DNA of 63,371 nucleotides from Adhaeribacter rhizoryzae (GCF_008629685.1 NZ_VWSF01000030.1:1-63371), one strand, 5' to 3'. Positions 35,333 to 45,934 are shown, counted from the stretch's first letter. The notes: generated by a model from the letters alone, not told the origin. A program made the numbers and translations.

Positions 35333-38224
35333 TCAGGTAGCCGGTTGCTTTTTGAAAAATACTTTAAAGGTAGCGCCTTGGCCTTCCTGGCTATCTACAG
35401 TTACGTAGCCGCCGTTATTTTCTACAATGCGCTTTACAATGTACAAGCCAATACCGCTGCCCTCTACGTGCGTATGCACCCGCCGGAACATCGAAAAAAG
35501 TTTATGCTGCTGATCGGCCCGGATGCCCAGGCCGTTATCCGAAACGGTTAGCGTTATATATTCTTCTTCCTGGGCTGTTGAAATAATTACCAGAGGTTTT
35601 CTTTCTAAATGCCGATATTTAATGGCATTAGAAACCAGGTTATATAATATGCTGCGCAAATTTTTACGGGCGTAAATAATTTCGGGCACGGCAAAATCAG
35701 TCTGAATACAGGCTTCCGATTCTTCTATCATCGGCAGAATATCCTGCTGCACATCGGCCAGCACTTCGGCAAAAGATAGGTTTATCTGGCTTTGATCTAC
35801 CTCCTTCTGAACGCGGGTTATATTGGTTAAATCAACAATGGTGCGTTTTAATTTATTTATTGATTCCTGCACTAATCTAAGTACAAATTGCTCCTCTGGT
35901 GCCAGGCGCGCGTACAGGTTGTACATCATGTCGTTGGTAAGGCCTTCTAAATTGGCAATGGGCGCCCGTAAATCATGCGAAGCGGTGTACACAAAATTAT
36001 CGAGGTCGGTATTGGTGCGGCGCAATTCCACGTTGGTGCGGCTTAGTTCTTCGTTGGTTTGCATTAACTCTTTGCGGCTAAAAACCAGTTCGGTTACTTC
36101 TATGGCAAATATCAGCACGGCTTCTACTTCGCGATCCGGCGTAAACAAAGGCTGATATACTAAATTAAAATAACCCGTTTGCCGTTTGCCGTTTGCTTCT
36201 TTGCTAATGGCTACTTCTTTTCCCACAAACGCTTTCCCGTTGGCAATTACCTGGCCTATCTGCTCAAATAAGCCGGGCCCTTCTAAATCGGGGTGCGCCT
36301 CGCGAATGCTTTTGCCGGTTGCTACCTGATTGCCCAGCATTTTGCGGTAAAACGGGTTGGCAAAAACGTAGGTCTGGTCCTCGGCCCGGATTAAGGCTAC
36401 CAGAGCCGGCACTTCCAAGAATATTTTTTGCAGCAGTTGGGCATTTTCCTTTATTTTCTGCTCAGCCTCTTTTCTCTCGGTAATATCAATTACAGAGCCA
36501 ATATAACCCATAAACTTACCCGCCGCGTCAAAGCGCGGCGCCGCGTTGGTAGCCATCCAGCGGTAAACGCCGTCGTGCCGCCTTAAACGGTAATCCATCT
36601 CAAAACCTCTCTGATTTTTTAGCGCCTGCTCGTAAATAGGTCGTATTTTCGCTACATCATCCGGATGAACGGCCTTAATCCAGCCGAGGTTTAAAGCTTC
36701 TTCCGTAGTTTGTCCTGTAAATTCCAACCATTGCTTATTCAGGTAAGTAGCTAAAGCTTTCTCGTTATTCAGCCAAACCATTACCGGCGCACTATCGGCC
36801 ATGTTCCGAAACCGGACCTCACTTTCCAGAATGGCTAGTTGGGCCTGCCGCTCTTCGGTTACATCGCGTACTTCCAAAACCATGTACACTAAAGCATCCT
36901 GCTCCATTACGGGCGTGGCCGAACAGCTAACGTTAAAAAAAGTGCCATCTTTCCGGATAAATATATCCTCGTGGTCCCGCAAACCTTTATTTTGTCTTAA
37001 AGCTATTTGTATCGGGCATTCTTCTATCCGGAAAGGAGAACCATTGGGGTAATGATGGTGCACCAGATAGTGAAACGGCTGCTGTTGTATTTCGTCAAAT
37101 GTATAGCCCGTCATGCGCTCAGCCATTGGGTTCATAAAAGTACAATAACCTTTGGCATTTAGCATAAACAAAGCTACTGTGGCATTGTCCGAAATGGTTT
37201 GCCGCAATTTATTTGCGCGGCGGGTTCTGGCCACCGACAACAAAGCAAAGAAAACCAGCAGGCTGATAATGCTTCCGGCAGCTAACACAATTTCAGGAAT
37301 TTTGCTTTGGGTTTGCTTAAAGGTGGGCTGCGCCTGAAACACAATTGTCCAGGTACGATTGGCCATGTTAATCCTGGTGCTTTTGGTTAAAACGGCATTC
37401 CCAGAGCCCTCAATATCCTGGTTGTTGGTGTATAAAAGATATTCTTTCCGGGTTTGCAGCCCATCGTAAATCCGAATAGAAAAATCTTCGAAATCATCAA
37501 ATAAAACGTTTTGCATTAAATCTACGGCCCGGAATGGACTATATACATAACCTTTAAGCAAGCGCCGCCGCTCCGGTACGGTTTGGGGCAAAATCACATC
37601 CTGGTAAACCGGCAGGTATAACAAAAATCCCGGCTGTTTTTTATTGCCGCTTTCCTGCACCAGGGTAACTTTACCGGATAAAACCGGTTGCCCCGAATCC
37701 CGGGCTTGCTCCATCGCTTGCCGGCGAATAGGCTCGCTAAACATATCATAACCAAAGGCGCGCAGGTTGGCCCCCGAAAAAGGCTCTAAATATACAATAG
37801 AAGTATAAACCGGCCGCGTACCAGCCGGGCTTAGCTTATAATCCGGGAAGCCTTCGGCCCGTACCTTTCGGATATGGCGCTGCAAATTTTCTGGCCGGAT
37901 TACTTCGGCAAAACCAATTCCCTGTATGCCCGGATAATTTTTGTAAACTTCCAGGGCTTCTATATAATTTTTCCACTCTACCCGTTCTATTTCCGTAGAG
38001 GCTGTAAATAATCCTTTTGCACCTTTCAGCACCTGAATATAGTGCCCGGTCCGGCGACTAACCAGATCTTCGGCCTGGGCCGCCTTTAAGTTAAAGCGGT
38101 TGATAACACCTTCTTCTCTGCGTTTTTTCAGGTAGAAATAAGCAAAAATGGTTACTCCTAGAAAAAACAAGAAAGGAATGAAAGTAAAGGAGAAATATTT
38201 AAATAACCGCTTAATATCTGTCAT
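35333..38224 (-). CDS. Membrane histidine kinase with CHASE and three PAS domains
   Basis: The protein has 963 residues: a membrane segment at 11-30, an extracytoplasmic CHASE domain (about 75-250, GIQGIGFAEVIRPENL, then YLEPFSGANLRAFGYDM), a second membrane segment near 318-340, and three PAS domains (about 350-465, 480-600, 615-725). A short coiled coil precedes HisKA (phospho-acceptor in TASHDLRAPI near 753). HATPase_c has N (NLVSNAIKYR), G1 (DNGLGI) and G2 (GSGIGLYIV) boxes. There is no receiver domain and no response regulator gene nearby, so the partner is unknown. CHASE domains bind small molecules. Confidence 0.93.
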   Translation of the reverse strand: MTDIKRLFKYFSFTFIPFLFFLGVTIFAYFYLKKRREEGVINRFNLKAAQAEDLVSRRTGHYIQVLKGAKGLFTASTEIERVEWKNYIEALEVYKNYPGIQGIGFAEVIRPENLQRHIRKVRAEGFPDYKLSPAGTRPVYTSIVYLEPFSGANLRAFGYDMFSEPIRRQAMEQARDSGQPVLSGKVTLVQESGNKKQPGFLLYLPVYQDVILPQTVPERRRLLKGYVYSPFRAVDLMQNVLFDDFEDFSIRIYDGLQTRKEYLLYTNNQDIEGSGNAVLTKSTRINMANRTWTIVFQAQPTFKQTQSKIPEIVLAAGSIISLLVFFALLSVARTRRANKLRQTISDNATVALFMLNAKGYCTFMNPMAERMTGYTFDEIQQQPFHYLVHHHYPNGSPFRIEECPIQIALRQNKGLRDHEDIFIRKDGTFFNVSCSATPVMEQDALVYMVLEVRDVTEERQAQLAILESEVRFRNMADSAPVMVWLNNEKALATYLNKQWLEFTGQTTEEALNLGWIKAVHPDDVAKIRPIYEQALKNQRGFEMDYRLRRHDGVYRWMATNAAPRFDAAGKFMGYIGSVIDITERKEAEQKIKENAQLLQKIFLEVPALVALIRAEDQTYVFANPFYRKMLGNQVATGKSIREAHPDLEGPGLFEQIGQVIANGKAFVGKEVAISKEANGKRQTGYFNLVYQPLFTPDREVEAVLIFAIEVTELVFSRKELMQTNEELSRTNVELRRTNTDLDNFVYTASHDLRAPIANLEGLTNDMMYNLYARLAPEEQFVLRLVQESINKLKRTIVDLTNITRVQKEVDQSQINLSFAEVLADVQQDILPMIEESEACIQTDFAVPEIIYARKNLRSILYNLVSNAIKYRHLERKPLVIISTAQEEEYITLTVSDNGLGIRADQQHKLFSMFRRVHTHVEGSGIGLYIVKRIVENNGGYVTVDSQEGQGATFKVFFKKQPAT

Positions 38225-38354
38225 TCAGAATCCTAAATAAACTTCTAAATTAAGCCTATATATGATAATTCCCAGTTTTAAAATTAAAAACTTAAACGCA
38301 GCGGCCTCTAAACACATTTTAAAGCATTTACAAAGCTGGCCAGGCTGCAGCTAA

Positions 38355-38400
38355 AAAATATTACCCTAAATAAAATCTAATTTATTTAGGGTAATATTTT
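38355..38400 (-). terminator. AT-rich 20-bp perfect hairpin terminating uxuA
   Basis: The arms at 38355-38374 and 38381-38400 are perfect 20-base inverted copies with a six-base loop (AAAATATTACCC / GGGTAATATTTT ends). On the minus strand the hairpin begins inside the uxuA stop codon and is followed by a T-run. Confidence 0.85.
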
Positions 38401-39616
38401 ACGTTAACGACCGGATGATACCTAACTCCAGTCCCCGCAATTCGGCTAAACCTCTTAACCGGCCAATGGCCGAGTAGCCCGGGTTTGTTTTTTTGTGTAA
38501 ATCATCGAGCATGCGGTGACCATGATCGGGCCGGAAAGGCATCTGGTAATCGGACCGGTTCTCGGCCCGACGGCGGTTTTCTTCTTCTACCAGGGCGCGT
38601 ACCACCGCGTACATGTCTACATCGCCGGTCAGGTGATCAGCTTCGTAAAAGGTTTCGGGCTGTTCTGGGTCGCGCTTGGTGCTGCGCAGGTGCACAAAAT
38701 TAATGCGGTGGCCGTGCCGTTCTATCATACCGGGTAAGTCATTGTCGGGCCGCACGCCGTAAGAACCGGTACACATGGTAAAGCCGTTGGCCGGCGAATC
38801 TACCACATTTAATAAAGCTACTAAATCGGCTTCAGTACTTACCACGCGGGGCAAACCTAATATGGGCCGTGGCGGATCGTCGGGGTGAATGGCCATGCGC
38901 ACGCCTGCTTCTTCGGCTACCGGAATTATTTGCTGCAGGAAATAGGCTAAGTTCTGACGCAGTTCGGCATCCCCTATTTCTTTATAAGTATCCAGTACTA
39001 ACTGAAACTCTTCCAGGGTAAAGCTTTCTTCGGAACCAGGTAAACCCGCAATAATGTTTTGCTGCAGTTTCTTTTTTTCTTCTTCCGAAAGAGCTTCAAA
39101 ATATTTCCGGGCGGCATCTACCTGTTCCGGCGAATAAGTAGTTTCGGCACCGGGGCGTTTTAAGATAAATAATTCGAAAGCCGTAAAAGCTACTGCGTCA
39201 AAGCGCAACGCCTCCGAGCCATCTTCTACCACGTAGTTCAGGTCGGTGCGGGTCCAGTCGAGCACGGGCATAAAATTATAGCAAATAGTATCTATGCCGC
39301 AGGCCGCCAGATTCCGGATGGTTTGCTTGTAATTTTCAATGCAACGTTCCCGCTCCGGGTGAGCAATCTTAATATATTCGTGCACCGGTACGCTTTCTAC
39401 CACCGACCAGCGCAAGCCACGGGGTTTGGCCGGGCTCACGGTTTCGTCTAATTCAATCAGGCGCTTGCGTTCCTGAATGGCTTCTACGGTCCAGACTTCG
39501 CCGTTAGGTATTTGGTGCAGGGCGGTTACAATGCCGGTAGCACCCGCCTGCCGGATATCCGATAAAGAAACCGGATCGTTGGGGCCAAACCAGCGCCATG
39601 TTTGTTCCATGCTCAT
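38399..39616 (-). CDS. uxuA: Mannonate dehydratase
   Basis: The protein has 405 residues and dehydrates D-mannonate to 2-keto-3-deoxygluconate in hexuronate breakdown. UxuA motifs include [20 protein letters not shown] near the start, [48 protein letters not shown] and [10 protein letters not shown], with the metal-binding His, Cys and Asp. Length fits the family. The start may be 39616 or the ATG six bases downstream (39610). No other uronate genes are nearby, so it is isolated from its pathway. Confidence 0.95.
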   Translation of the reverse strand: MSMEQTWRWFGPNDPVSLSDIRQAGATGIVTALHQIPNGEVWTVEAIQERKRLIELDETVSPAKPRGLRWSVVESVPVHEYIKIAHPERERCIENYKQTIRNLAACGIDTICYNFMPVLDWTRTDLNYVVEDGSEALRFDAVAFTAFELFILKRPGAETTYSPEQVDAARKYFEALSEEEKKKLQQNIIAGLPGSEESFTLEEFQLVLDTYKEIGDAELRQNLAYFLQQIIPVAEEAGVRMAIHPDDPPRPILGLPRVVSTEADLVALLNVVDSPANGFTMCTGSYGVRPDNDLPGMIERHGHRINFVHLRSTKRDPEQPETFYEADHLTGDVDMYAVVRALVEEENRRRAENRSDYQMPFRPDHGHRMLDDLHKKTNPGYSAIGRLRGLAELRGLELGIIRSLT

Positions 39617-39999
39617 ATCTTAGAATTATTCGTGGTTGGTTGTTTTTTAAGAATTACTGATTTTTAAATTAATTAGCTGCTAGTAAACCCTGGCAAAAAT
39701 ATCTTTTAACCTGAATAATTGCTCTACTCTAATAGAATATATTTCCGGCAACGTTGCCAAACACCATTGTTTTACAAAATAAGTTTAACTAAATTTTAAC
39801 CTGGTAAGCATTCGTAAGAATTACTGTTTTTAGGGTAAGTGTTTAATAGATACAAAGAAAACCTTTTAGCTATCAGGCATTATTTCTATTATCTAACTTC
39901 TAAATACTTCTGATTTCGTCCTGCTTATATACTCTTTTTTATACCTTTAGAACTTTAAAATTCCTAACTATATAATTTGCCTATTTTAAAATAACCAGC
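39617..39999. other. Divergent intergenic region uxuA / tldD-like
   Basis: An AT-rich stretch without an open frame, repeat or clear TAnnTTTG box. It must hold the promoters of both divergent genes. Confidence 0.3.
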
Positions 40000-41643
40000 T
40001 TGAAAAGGAGAGATTTCATTCAATTAACTTCGATGGGTGTTGGGGGCCTGGCGCTTTCGCATATTCCGGTTTTCGGTAACCCAATTTCACCGGAAGTGGC
40101 ACTGGAACCAATAGATTTGGCCGTAAAAAAACGGCTCGCCGATGCTGCCCTGAATGCTGCCAAATCCCAGGGTGCTACTTACGCCGATGTTCGCATTGGC
40201 CGGTATTTGCAGCAATATATTTTTACCCGCGAGAAACAGGTACAAAATATTGTAAACGCCGAATCTTACGGAGTGGGCATCCGGGTAATTGCCAACGGGA
40301 CCTGGGGCTTTGCTGCCACCAACAACGTAACCGAAGCCGGACTTGCCCATGCAGCCTCCCAGGCTATTTCCATTGCTAAAGCCAATGCCCGTTACCAGCA
40401 AGAGCCGGTACAATTGGCGCCCGTAAAAGGGGTAGGCGAAGTTTCCTGGCGAACGCCCATTGTACAAAATGCATTTGAGGTGCCGGTAGCCGAAAAGGCC
40501 GATTTGTTGCTAGCGGCGAACGCCAAAGCTTTAGAGAACGGCGCTAGTTTCATTAACACCTCTCTTTTCCAGATAAACGAACAAAAATACTTCGCTTCTA
40601 CCGAAGGTTCTTACATTGATCAGGACATACACCGGATTTGGCCTACCTTCTCGGTATCGGCAGTTGACCGGTCGACTGGTAAATTCCGGAGCCGGGAAGC
40701 CCTGAGCGCCCCCATGGGTATGGGTTACGAATACCTGAGCAAACCAGGTCCAAAAATCGCCGGTCCCGCCGGCACTGGTTTGCAAGGCTATAACAAATAC
40801 TACGATATTCTGGAAGATGCTGTCCTGGCGGCCAAACAAGCCAAAGCCAAAATCACGGCCAAATCAGTACAACCGGGTAAATACGACTTGGTGCTTGATC
40901 CGAACCACCTGGGCTTAACCATCCACGAATCGGTGGGCCACCCCCTGGAACTGGACCGGGTTTTGGGTTACGAGGCTAATTATGCAGGTACCTCTTTTGC
41001 TACCCTGGATAAGTGGAAAACCAAAAACTTTAAATACGGCTCTAAACAGGTTAACATTTTTGCCGATAAAACCCAGCCGGGTTCTTTGGGCTACGTGGCC
41101 TACGACGACGAAGGCGTAAAAACCAAACGCTGGGATTTAATTAAAGACGGTGTCCTGGTAAACTACCAGGCAATCCGCGATCAAGCGCATATTATTGGCG
41201 AGCCGGAATCGCATGGTTGCTGCTACGCCGACCACTGGAGTTCCGTGCAGTTCCAGCGCATGGCCAATATTTCGCTGGCGCCGGGTAAAACCAAACTATC
41301 TGTAGACGACATGATTAAAAATGTAGAAAAGGGAATTTATATTGCTGGCCGTGGCTCTTTTTCCATCGATCAGCAACGTTACAATTTCCAGTTTGGCGGC
41401 ACCGTGTTTTACGAGATTAGCAAAGGCAAAATTGTGGGTATGCTCGAAGATGTAGCTTACCAATCGAACACCCAGGAATTCTGGAATTCCTGCGCTGCCA
41501 TTTGCGACGAAAGCGATTATCGTATGTTTGGTTCTTTCTTCGACGGTAAAGGCCAGCCTGCCCAGATTAGTGCCGTATCGCACGGCAGTGCGACAACCCG
41601 CTTTAACGGCGTAAACGTAATTAATACGGCCCGAAAGATATAA
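40000..41643 (+). CDS. TldD-like metalloprotease with a twin-arginine signal
   Basis: The protein has 547 residues. A Tat-like start (KRRDFIQLTSMGVGGLAL) precedes the TldD/PmbA fold. The TldD zinc motif is present as HESVGHPLELD (His309, Glu310, His314), and GCCYADHWSSVQ lies in the C-terminal third. TldD/TldE heterodimers cleave unfolded peptides inside a closed cavity. The start is TTG at 40000, with a good GAAAAGGAG-like region just after. The partner gene follows after 136 bases. A Tat signal is odd because E. coli TldD is cytosolic. Confidence 0.88.
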   Translation: MKRRDFIQLTSMGVGGLALSHIPVFGNPISPEVALEPIDLAVKKRLADAALNAAKSQGATYADVRIGRYLQQYIFTREKQVQNIVNAESYGVGIRVIANGTWGFAATNNVTEAGLAHAASQAISIAKANARYQQEPVQLAPVKGVGEVSWRTPIVQNAFEVPVAEKADLLLAANAKALENGASFINTSLFQINEQKYFASTEGSYIDQDIHRIWPTFSVSAVDRSTGKFRSREALSAPMGMGYEYLSKPGPKIAGPAGTGLQGYNKYYDILEDAVLAAKQAKAKITAKSVQPGKYDLVLDPNHLGLTIHESVGHPLELDRVLGYEANYAGTSFATLDKWKTKNFKYGSKQVNIFADKTQPGSLGYVAYDDEGVKTKRWDLIKDGVLVNYQAIRDQAHIIGEPESHGCCYADHWSSVQFQRMANISLAPGKTKLSVDDMIKNVEKGIYIAGRGSFSIDQQRYNFQFGGTVFYEISKGKIVGMLEDVAYQSNTQEFWNSCAAICDESDYRMFGSFFDGKGQPAQISAVSHGSATTRFNGVNVINTARKI

Positions 41644-41779
41644 TTTGTCTGGCCGATAATGCTAAACCCAGTTTAAATATTGGCCAAAAGATAAAATACC
41701 GGTTTAGGCCGGATTAATTAAAGCATAAAAAGATTAAGAATGTTGGCGGACGGTAGCGCCCCGACTATCGAGAAATAAC

Positions 41780-43111
41780 ATGGCAATATTAACGAAAGAT
41801 GAAGCCCAGGCCATCTTAAAAAAAGTACTGAGCTACTCCAAATCCGATGAATGTGAAGCAAGCCTGAGCGGATCGGTGGGCGGTAATATTAGGTATGCCC
41901 GTAACAGTGTTTCTACGAGTGGTATGAATGAAGATACCTCCTTATCCGTTGAATCGCGCTTTGGCAAACGCGCCGGAGTGGCTACTGTAAACGTATTCGA
42001 CGAAGAATCGCTGCAAAAAGTAGTGCAGCGGGCCGAAGAAATTGCCCGTCTTGCCCCGGAAAACCCTGAATATATTCCATTTCTAGGCCCGCAGACTTAT
42101 TTACCAGCAAACGCTCATTTTGCTACTACTGCCAATATTAAACCTGAATTTCGGGCCGAAGTAGCTGGAAAAAGCATTGAACTGGCTAACGCCAAAGGGT
42201 TAACAGCAGCCGGCTTTCTGGAAGATTCGAGCGGTTTTAGAGCTACCATGAACAACAAAGGCTTGTTTAATTACGGACAGAATTCGGGCCTGGCTTTTTC
42301 GGTAACAGTGCGCACCGCCGACGGCACAGGTTCTGGATATGCCACCCGCGATTTTAGTGATGCTTCAAAATTTAATACAACCGAACCATCGCAAGTGGCC
42401 ATTGCCAAGGCATTAGGCTCGGCCCAGGCCAAAGCCATTGAACCCGGCAAATATACCGTTATTATGGAACCTGCCGCCCTGGTAGCCAACACCGATGCCA
42501 GTTTGCTTGGGGCTTTGTTCAGCAGCCTTTCGGCCAGGCCGGCCGATGAAGGCCGAAGCTTTCTGTCTAAAAAAGGTGGGGGTAATAAATTAGGTGAGAA
42601 ATTGTTTGACGAACGGATAACTGTTTATTCAGACCCAAACAACACCGAAATACCTTCGCTTACCTGGGCTGAAGATGGACGCCCACGTGAAAAAATAACC
42701 TGGATTGAGAAAGGAGTAGTTAAAAACCTTTTTACTACCCGTTACTGGGCGCAAAAGCAAAATATTAAACCTATTCCTACGCCGGGTGGTTTTATTATGC
42801 TGGGCGGTACCCAAAGCGTAGACGACATGATTAAATCAACGGACCGGGGTATATTGGTAACGCGCCTGTGGTACATCCGCCCCGTAGATCCGCAAACGCT
42901 GCTTTATACCGGTCTTACCCGCGATGGTACTTTCTACATTGAAAACGGCAAAATTAAACATCCGGTAAAAAATTTCCGCTTCAACGAAAGCCCCATTATT
43001 ATGCTGAACAACCTGGAGGCGCTGGGTAAACCCGTGCGCGTTGGCGGCAACCTGGTGCCCCCCATGAAAATTCGTGATTTTACCTTTACCAGTTTATCCG
43101 ACGCTGTTTAA
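41780..43111 (+). CDS. TldE/PmbA-like partner protein
   Basis: The protein has 443 residues of the TldD/PmbA family without a HExxxH motif, as in TldE. Recognisable parts are ASLSGSVGGNIRYARNSVST, RFGKRAGVATVNVFD and WYIRPVDPQTLLYTGLTRDGTF, the last being typical of the family C-terminus. It likely forms the second half of the heterodimeric peptidase with the gene upstream. It shows no signal peptide, unlike its partner. A terminator follows. Confidence 0.88.
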   Translation: MAILTKDEAQAILKKVLSYSKSDECEASLSGSVGGNIRYARNSVSTSGMNEDTSLSVESRFGKRAGVATVNVFDEESLQKVVQRAEEIARLAPENPEYIPFLGPQTYLPANAHFATTANIKPEFRAEVAGKSIELANAKGLTAAGFLEDSSGFRATMNNKGLFNYGQNSGLAFSVTVRTADGTGSGYATRDFSDASKFNTTEPSQVAIAKALGSAQAKAIEPGKYTVIMEPAALVANTDASLLGALFSSLSARPADEGRSFLSKKGGGNKLGEKLFDERITVYSDPNNTEIPSLTWAEDGRPREKITWIEKGVVKNLFTTRYWAQKQNIKPIPTPGGFIMLGGTQSVDDMIKSTDRGILVTRLWYIRPVDPQTLLYTGLTRDGTFYIENGKIKHPVKNFRFNESPIIMLNNLEALGKPVRVGGNLVPPMKIRDFTFTSLSDAV

Positions 43112-43129
43112 CTTATTAGCTTTTTACAG

Positions 43130-43168
43130 AAAGCCATTCTTGCTTTAATTGGCCAGGATGGCTTTTTG
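43130..43168 (+). terminator. Terminator after the TldE-like gene
   Basis: The stem AAAGCCAT / ATGGCTTT has a 20-base centre, followed by a T-run. It lies about 18 bases beyond the stop. Confidence 0.7.
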
Positions 43169-43324
43169 TTGAAGCATTTGTTTAATCAAGCAGAAGTTTC
43201 CTGGTTTAAATTTCTCAACCTGTAAACCAAATGGGAATATTCTGAATTATTAGCTATTTTCGGTAACCAAGGATTAAAATAGCAACGGAATAAAAAGCCG
43301 GTTGCCCCGTTTGAAATTGCACAC

Positions 43325-43951
43325 ATGCCTTTTTCTTCCACTTTTACGTTTGTTCGCTTGCAATATCGTTCCGGCGATTGGGACACCGACATCCGGATGC
43401 CATCCAATATTCTGAATTCTTTAATCGAATACACTACCTTAAAAGTTAACCTGCAGGAAAAAGTAATTTTACTTGAAAGTCAGGAATTATTCTCCTATCC
43501 TTTCTGCTACCTCAGTGGGCATAAATTGGTGCAGTTTAACGCTAAGGAAAAGAAAAATTTTGAGCAGTATGTCCGCAATGGGGGCTTTGTATTTGTAGAT
43601 GATTGCAACCACGACATCGATGGCTTATTTGCCCGTTCGTTTGAGCGTCAGATGGAAGCCTGTTTTGGCGCGGGCAGCCTGAAAAAAATTCCCAATAATC
43701 ACGCTCTGTATAAATTATTTTTCAAATTTCCGGATGGCCCACCGGCCACTGGTTTTGAACTGAATGGCTGGGGCGATGATCTGGTGCACGAATATCTGAA
43801 AGCCATCCAGATTAATGGCCGGATTGGCGTTTTATACAGCAATAAAGATTACGGTTGCGAATGGGATTACGACTTCCGGAACAAACGCTGGCTCGCCGAA
43901 GACAACACCAAATTTGGAATAAATATTATTATGTATGCCTTAACTTCCTGA
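43325..43951 (+). CDS. DUF4159 domain protein
   Basis: The protein has 208 residues and is entirely a DUF4159 domain: TFVRLQYRSGDWDTDIRMP, then QYVRNGGFVFVDDCNH, HALYKLFFKFPDG and IGVLYSNKDYGCEWDYD. It resembles a glutamine-amidotransferase-like Rossmann fold. It is often encoded next to MoxR/DUF58/BatA genes, as here, where MoxR starts 104 bases later. No signal peptide is seen in this copy. Function unknown; probably part of the same envelope-associated system. Confidence 0.85.
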   Translation: MPFSSTFTFVRLQYRSGDWDTDIRMPSNILNSLIEYTTLKVNLQEKVILLESQELFSYPFCYLSGHKLVQFNAKEKKNFEQYVRNGGFVFVDDCNHDIDGLFARSFERQMEACFGAGSLKKIPNNHALYKLFFKFPDGPPATGFELNGWGDDLVHEYLKAIQINGRIGVLYSNKDYGCEWDYDFRNKRWLAEDNTKFGINIIMYALTS

Positions 43952-43965
43952 GATGCCTTTTTTTT

Positions 43966-43995
43966 AAAACAATATTTTAGAAAACAATATTTTAG
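43966..43995. repeat. Perfect 15-bp tandem duplication
   Basis: AAAACAATATTTTAG occurs twice in direct tandem between the DUF4159 and MoxR genes. It may be slippage-prone and alter promoter spacing of the MoxR operon. Confidence 0.85.
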
Positions 43996-44055
43996 ACTTT
44001 AAAATAAAATATTTCTGCTTACCATAGCTGCTTTTAGTTCACAGATAATTTTTAA

Positions 44056-45054
44056 ATGAACACTGAAGAAAGAATAAATAATCTTTTGGCTAAACTTCCC
44101 GCTTTGCGCACCGAAATCGGGAAAATAATTGTGGGGCAGGAAAAAGTACTCGACGAAGTACTAATTACTTTGCTGGCCGGAGGCCACGGATTGCTGGAAG
44201 GCGTGCCCGGCTTAGCTAAGACCTTACTGGTGCGAACGCTGGCTGGCGCTACTGATTGCGCTTTTCGCCGGATTCAGTTTACCCCGGATTTAATGCCCAC
44301 CGATATTTTAGGAACCGAAATATTAGAAGAAGACCATACCACCGGCAAACGTTTTTTCAAGTTTAACGAAGGACCCGTATTTGCCAATATTGTATTGGCC
44401 GACGAGATAAACCGGACACCACCCAAAACCCAGGCTGCCTTGCTCGAAGCCATGCAGGAATTTGAAGTAACCTATGCCGGTAAAACCTATTCGCTGCCTA
44501 AGCCATTCTTTATTCTGGCAACTCAAAATCCCATTGAACAGGCCGGCACCTATCCGTTGCCCGAAGCCCAACTCGACCGATTTTTATTGTACATCCGGAT
44601 TCAGTATCCGACCGAGCAGGAAGAATTAGCAATTTTAACCGGCACCACTGGTAACCACCAACAACCGTTAAAACCCGCCTTAACTGCTGCTGACCTGGTG
44701 CAACTGCAACAACTGGTGCGGGATGTAAGTATCAGCCCGGATTTAGTGGAATACGTAAACCTGCTGGTACGCGCCACCCGGCCAACTACTTCTCCGGTAG
44801 CTTTTGTTAAAGAATACGTACGTTGGGGCGCTGGTCCCCGCGCCGGCCAAGCCTTAATATTAACGGCCAAAGCCCGGGCTTTGCTGCGCGGGCGCTTTGC
44901 CGTTACGGCTCAGGACGTGCAAACGCTGGCTTATCCCGTGCTGCGCCACCGCATGGTTACTGGCTTTAACGCCGAAGCCGACGGGGTAGACACCGATTGG
45001 GTAGTAACAGAATTATTGGCGGCCATTAAACTACCTACCCCTATCTTGAAGTAA
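44056..45054 (+). CDS. MoxR-family AAA+ ATPase
   Basis: The protein has 332 residues with Walker A GVPGLAKT (about 50-57), Walker B IVLADEINR and sensor-type motifs TQNPIEQAGTYPLPEAQLDRF. It belongs to the MoxR AAA+ group, which acts as a chaperone for partner proteins, commonly those with von Willebrand A domains. The DUF58 gene starts one base after its stop, and BatA-type and DUF4175 genes follow, which is the standard cluster in Bacteroidota. Confidence 0.95.
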   Translation: MNTEERINNLLAKLPALRTEIGKIIVGQEKVLDEVLITLLAGGHGLLEGVPGLAKTLLVRTLAGATDCAFRRIQFTPDLMPTDILGTEILEEDHTTGKRFFKFNEGPVFANIVLADEINRTPPKTQAALLEAMQEFEVTYAGKTYSLPKPFFILATQNPIEQAGTYPLPEAQLDRFLLYIRIQYPTEQEELAILTGTTGNHQQPLKPALTAADLVQLQQLVRDVSISPDLVEYVNLLVRATRPTTSPVAFVKEYVRWGAGPRAGQALILTAKARALLRGRFAVTAQDVQTLAYPVLRHRMVTGFNAEADGVDTDWVVTELLAAIKLPTPILK

Positions 45055-45055
45055 C

Positions 45056-45934
45056 ATGGGTACGAAACTCCTTTCTCCGCAAACCTTAGCCGCTATCAAA
45101 GATTTGTCGTTGGTAGCGCGAATGGTGGTGGAAGGTTTTATGGCCGGCCAGCACCAAAGCCTGAAACGCGGAGCCGGGATTGAGTTCAGCCAGTATCGCA
45201 GTTACCAGGCCGGTGACGATTTGCGGCAACTCGACTGGAAAATGTTTGCCCGCTCCGACCGCTACTACATACGCGAATCCGAAACAGATACGAATCTGCG
45301 CATTCAGTTTGTGGTAGATGCCAGCAATTCTATGAACCACGAAGAAGATGGCTTGAGCAAACTAACCTACGCCAAATTAGCCGTAGCCTGTCTGGCTTAC
45401 CTGGCTACACAACAAAGCGACGAGGTAATGTTGTATATGCTCCAGGAAAATAAAATAGCGAATATTTTGCCGGAAGGTGGTAACCGTTTGCAGCGACTCT
45501 GGCTAGCCCTGGAGCAAATGACAGCAGCCGGAAAGTTTGCCTCGAAACAAGTGGTTAATAGTCTCCTGCAAAACACCCGAAAAAAAACAATTACCATTTT
45601 TTTAAGTGATTTGTACGAGCAGGAAAACGAAATAACCAGCCTCTTGGGGAATTTGCGCAGCCGCGGCCAGGAAGTATTGCTGCTGCACCTGGTGGGCCAA
45701 CGAGAAATAGCCTTAGATTATAAAGGCACCGTTTTATTCGAAGATTTGGAAACCGGCCAAACCATACAGGTAAATGCCCCTAATTACCAGGAACAATACG
45801 AAAAACAGTACCAAAGCTGGCTCCAGGAAATTGCCACCCTGATGCGCAAGAAACAAATTACTTACGACCGGTTTTTTATCCAGGAGCCCCTCGACAAGGC
45901 TTTACGCATCTTCCTGAAAGTCCGGAGAAGGTAA
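45056..45934 (+). CDS. DUF58 protein with von Willebrand A-like domain
   Basis: The protein has 292 residues. The DUF58 core is GIEFSQYRSYQAGDDLRQLDWK (about 36-60). The vWA-like part has the MIDAS motif DASNSM (near 88) and the strand ITIFLSDLYEQE. It is the expected partner of the MoxR ATPase encoded directly upstream. No membrane segment is seen, so it is cytoplasmic or peripheral. Its substrate is not known. Confidence 0.92.
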   Translation: MGTKLLSPQTLAAIKDLSLVARMVVEGFMAGQHQSLKRGAGIEFSQYRSYQAGDDLRQLDWKMFARSDRYYIRESETDTNLRIQFVVDASNSMNHEEDGLSKLTYAKLAVACLAYLATQQSDEVMLYMLQENKIANILPEGGNRLQRLWLALEQMTAAGKFASKQVVNSLLQNTRKKTITIFLSDLYEQENEITSLLGNLRSRGQEVLLLHLVGQREIALDYKGTVLFEDLETGQTIQVNAPNYQEQYEKQYQSWLQEIATLMRKKQITYDRFFIQEPLDKALRIFLKVRRR

